From assembly GCA_902729315.2 (NCBI GenBank), contig LR746265.1, positions 4,196,892-4,260,891 of the forward strand: a stretch of 64,000 bases of DNA, read 5' to 3'. The stretch comes from Spirodela intermedia (Eukaryota; Streptophyta; Magnoliopsida; Alismatales; Araceae). Below, piece by piece: positions 63,976-64,000 of this stretch (its first letter is position 1; each line of letters begins with the position of its first letter). The notes under the pieces were generated by a model. It made no database searches, had not been told where the DNA came from, and worked only from the letters and a program-made list of their open reading frames with translations. The translations under genes were made by a program, and so were the position numbers.

Positions 63976-64000
63976 GTATGTTATTTCTTTAACGCATAGT

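Overview
This is plant nuclear DNA, read from the sequence alone. The evidence is multi-exon genes with GT-AG introns, plant-specific families (auxin influx carrier, ARMADILLO REPEAT ONLY, glycine-rich cold-shock proteins, a PSK SIMULATOR protein), an interstitial block of the plant telomere repeat TTTAGGG, and many (CT/GA)n microsatellites. Several genes have very GC-rich exons (ARO, thaumatin-like, PLC-like, cold-shock, LAX) while others are AT-rich (PSI, CaM methyltransferase, TSR1). That mixture would fit a monocot with a fairly compact genome; the species assignment is inference and weak.

Layout. 0.7-1.9 kb: secreted Ole e 1-type protein (+). 3.3-10.9 kb: 12-exon PSK SIMULATOR (DUF3475/DUF668) gene (+). 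11.4-12.3 kb: secreted, probably GPI-anchored plant protein (+). 13.3-14.3 kb: PLC-X-domain phosphodiesterase (-). 17.0-17.6 kb: small J-domain protein whose presequence is cut by a stop inside an 18-bp duplication (+). 19.5-21.4 kb: ARO armadillo protein (+). 22.0-22.6 kb: cold-shock/CCHC glycine-rich protein (+). 23.4-26.1 kb: AUX1/LAX auxin importer with a GC-AG first intron (-). 28.0-31.6 kb: DUF615/YjgA-type ribosome-biogenesis factor (+). 33.9-35.3 and 39.9-41.3 kb: two thaumatin-like genes with C-terminal anchor tails (+). 42.5-49.2 kb: calmodulin-lysine N-methyltransferase (-). 49.7-54.9 kb: ER HSP90 (GRP94/endoplasmin, KDEL) (-). 56.7-59.9 kb: acyl-CoA-binding protein with an N-terminal membrane anchor (+). 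61.2 kb to the window end: 5' part of TSR1 (+).

The genes are independent eukaryotic transcription units rather than an operon, but two themes stand out. The order J-protein / ARO / cold-shock / thaumatin / thaumatin / CaM methyltransferase matches, as I recall it, the Arabidopsis chromosome 4 interval At4g36040 to At4g35987, so an old syntenic block is preserved here with LAX and DUF615 between its members; GRP94 next to the anchored ACBP recalls At4g24190/At4g24230. The upstream regions also carry fitting control elements: a perfect ER-stress element before GRP94, and clusters of site II (TGGGCC/GGCCCA) motifs before the two ribosome-biogenesis genes DUF615 and TSR1. Between genes the DNA is dominated by CT/GA microsatellites and many short, recent-looking tandem duplications. 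I found no clear transposon coding region, CRISPR array, tRNA or rRNA.
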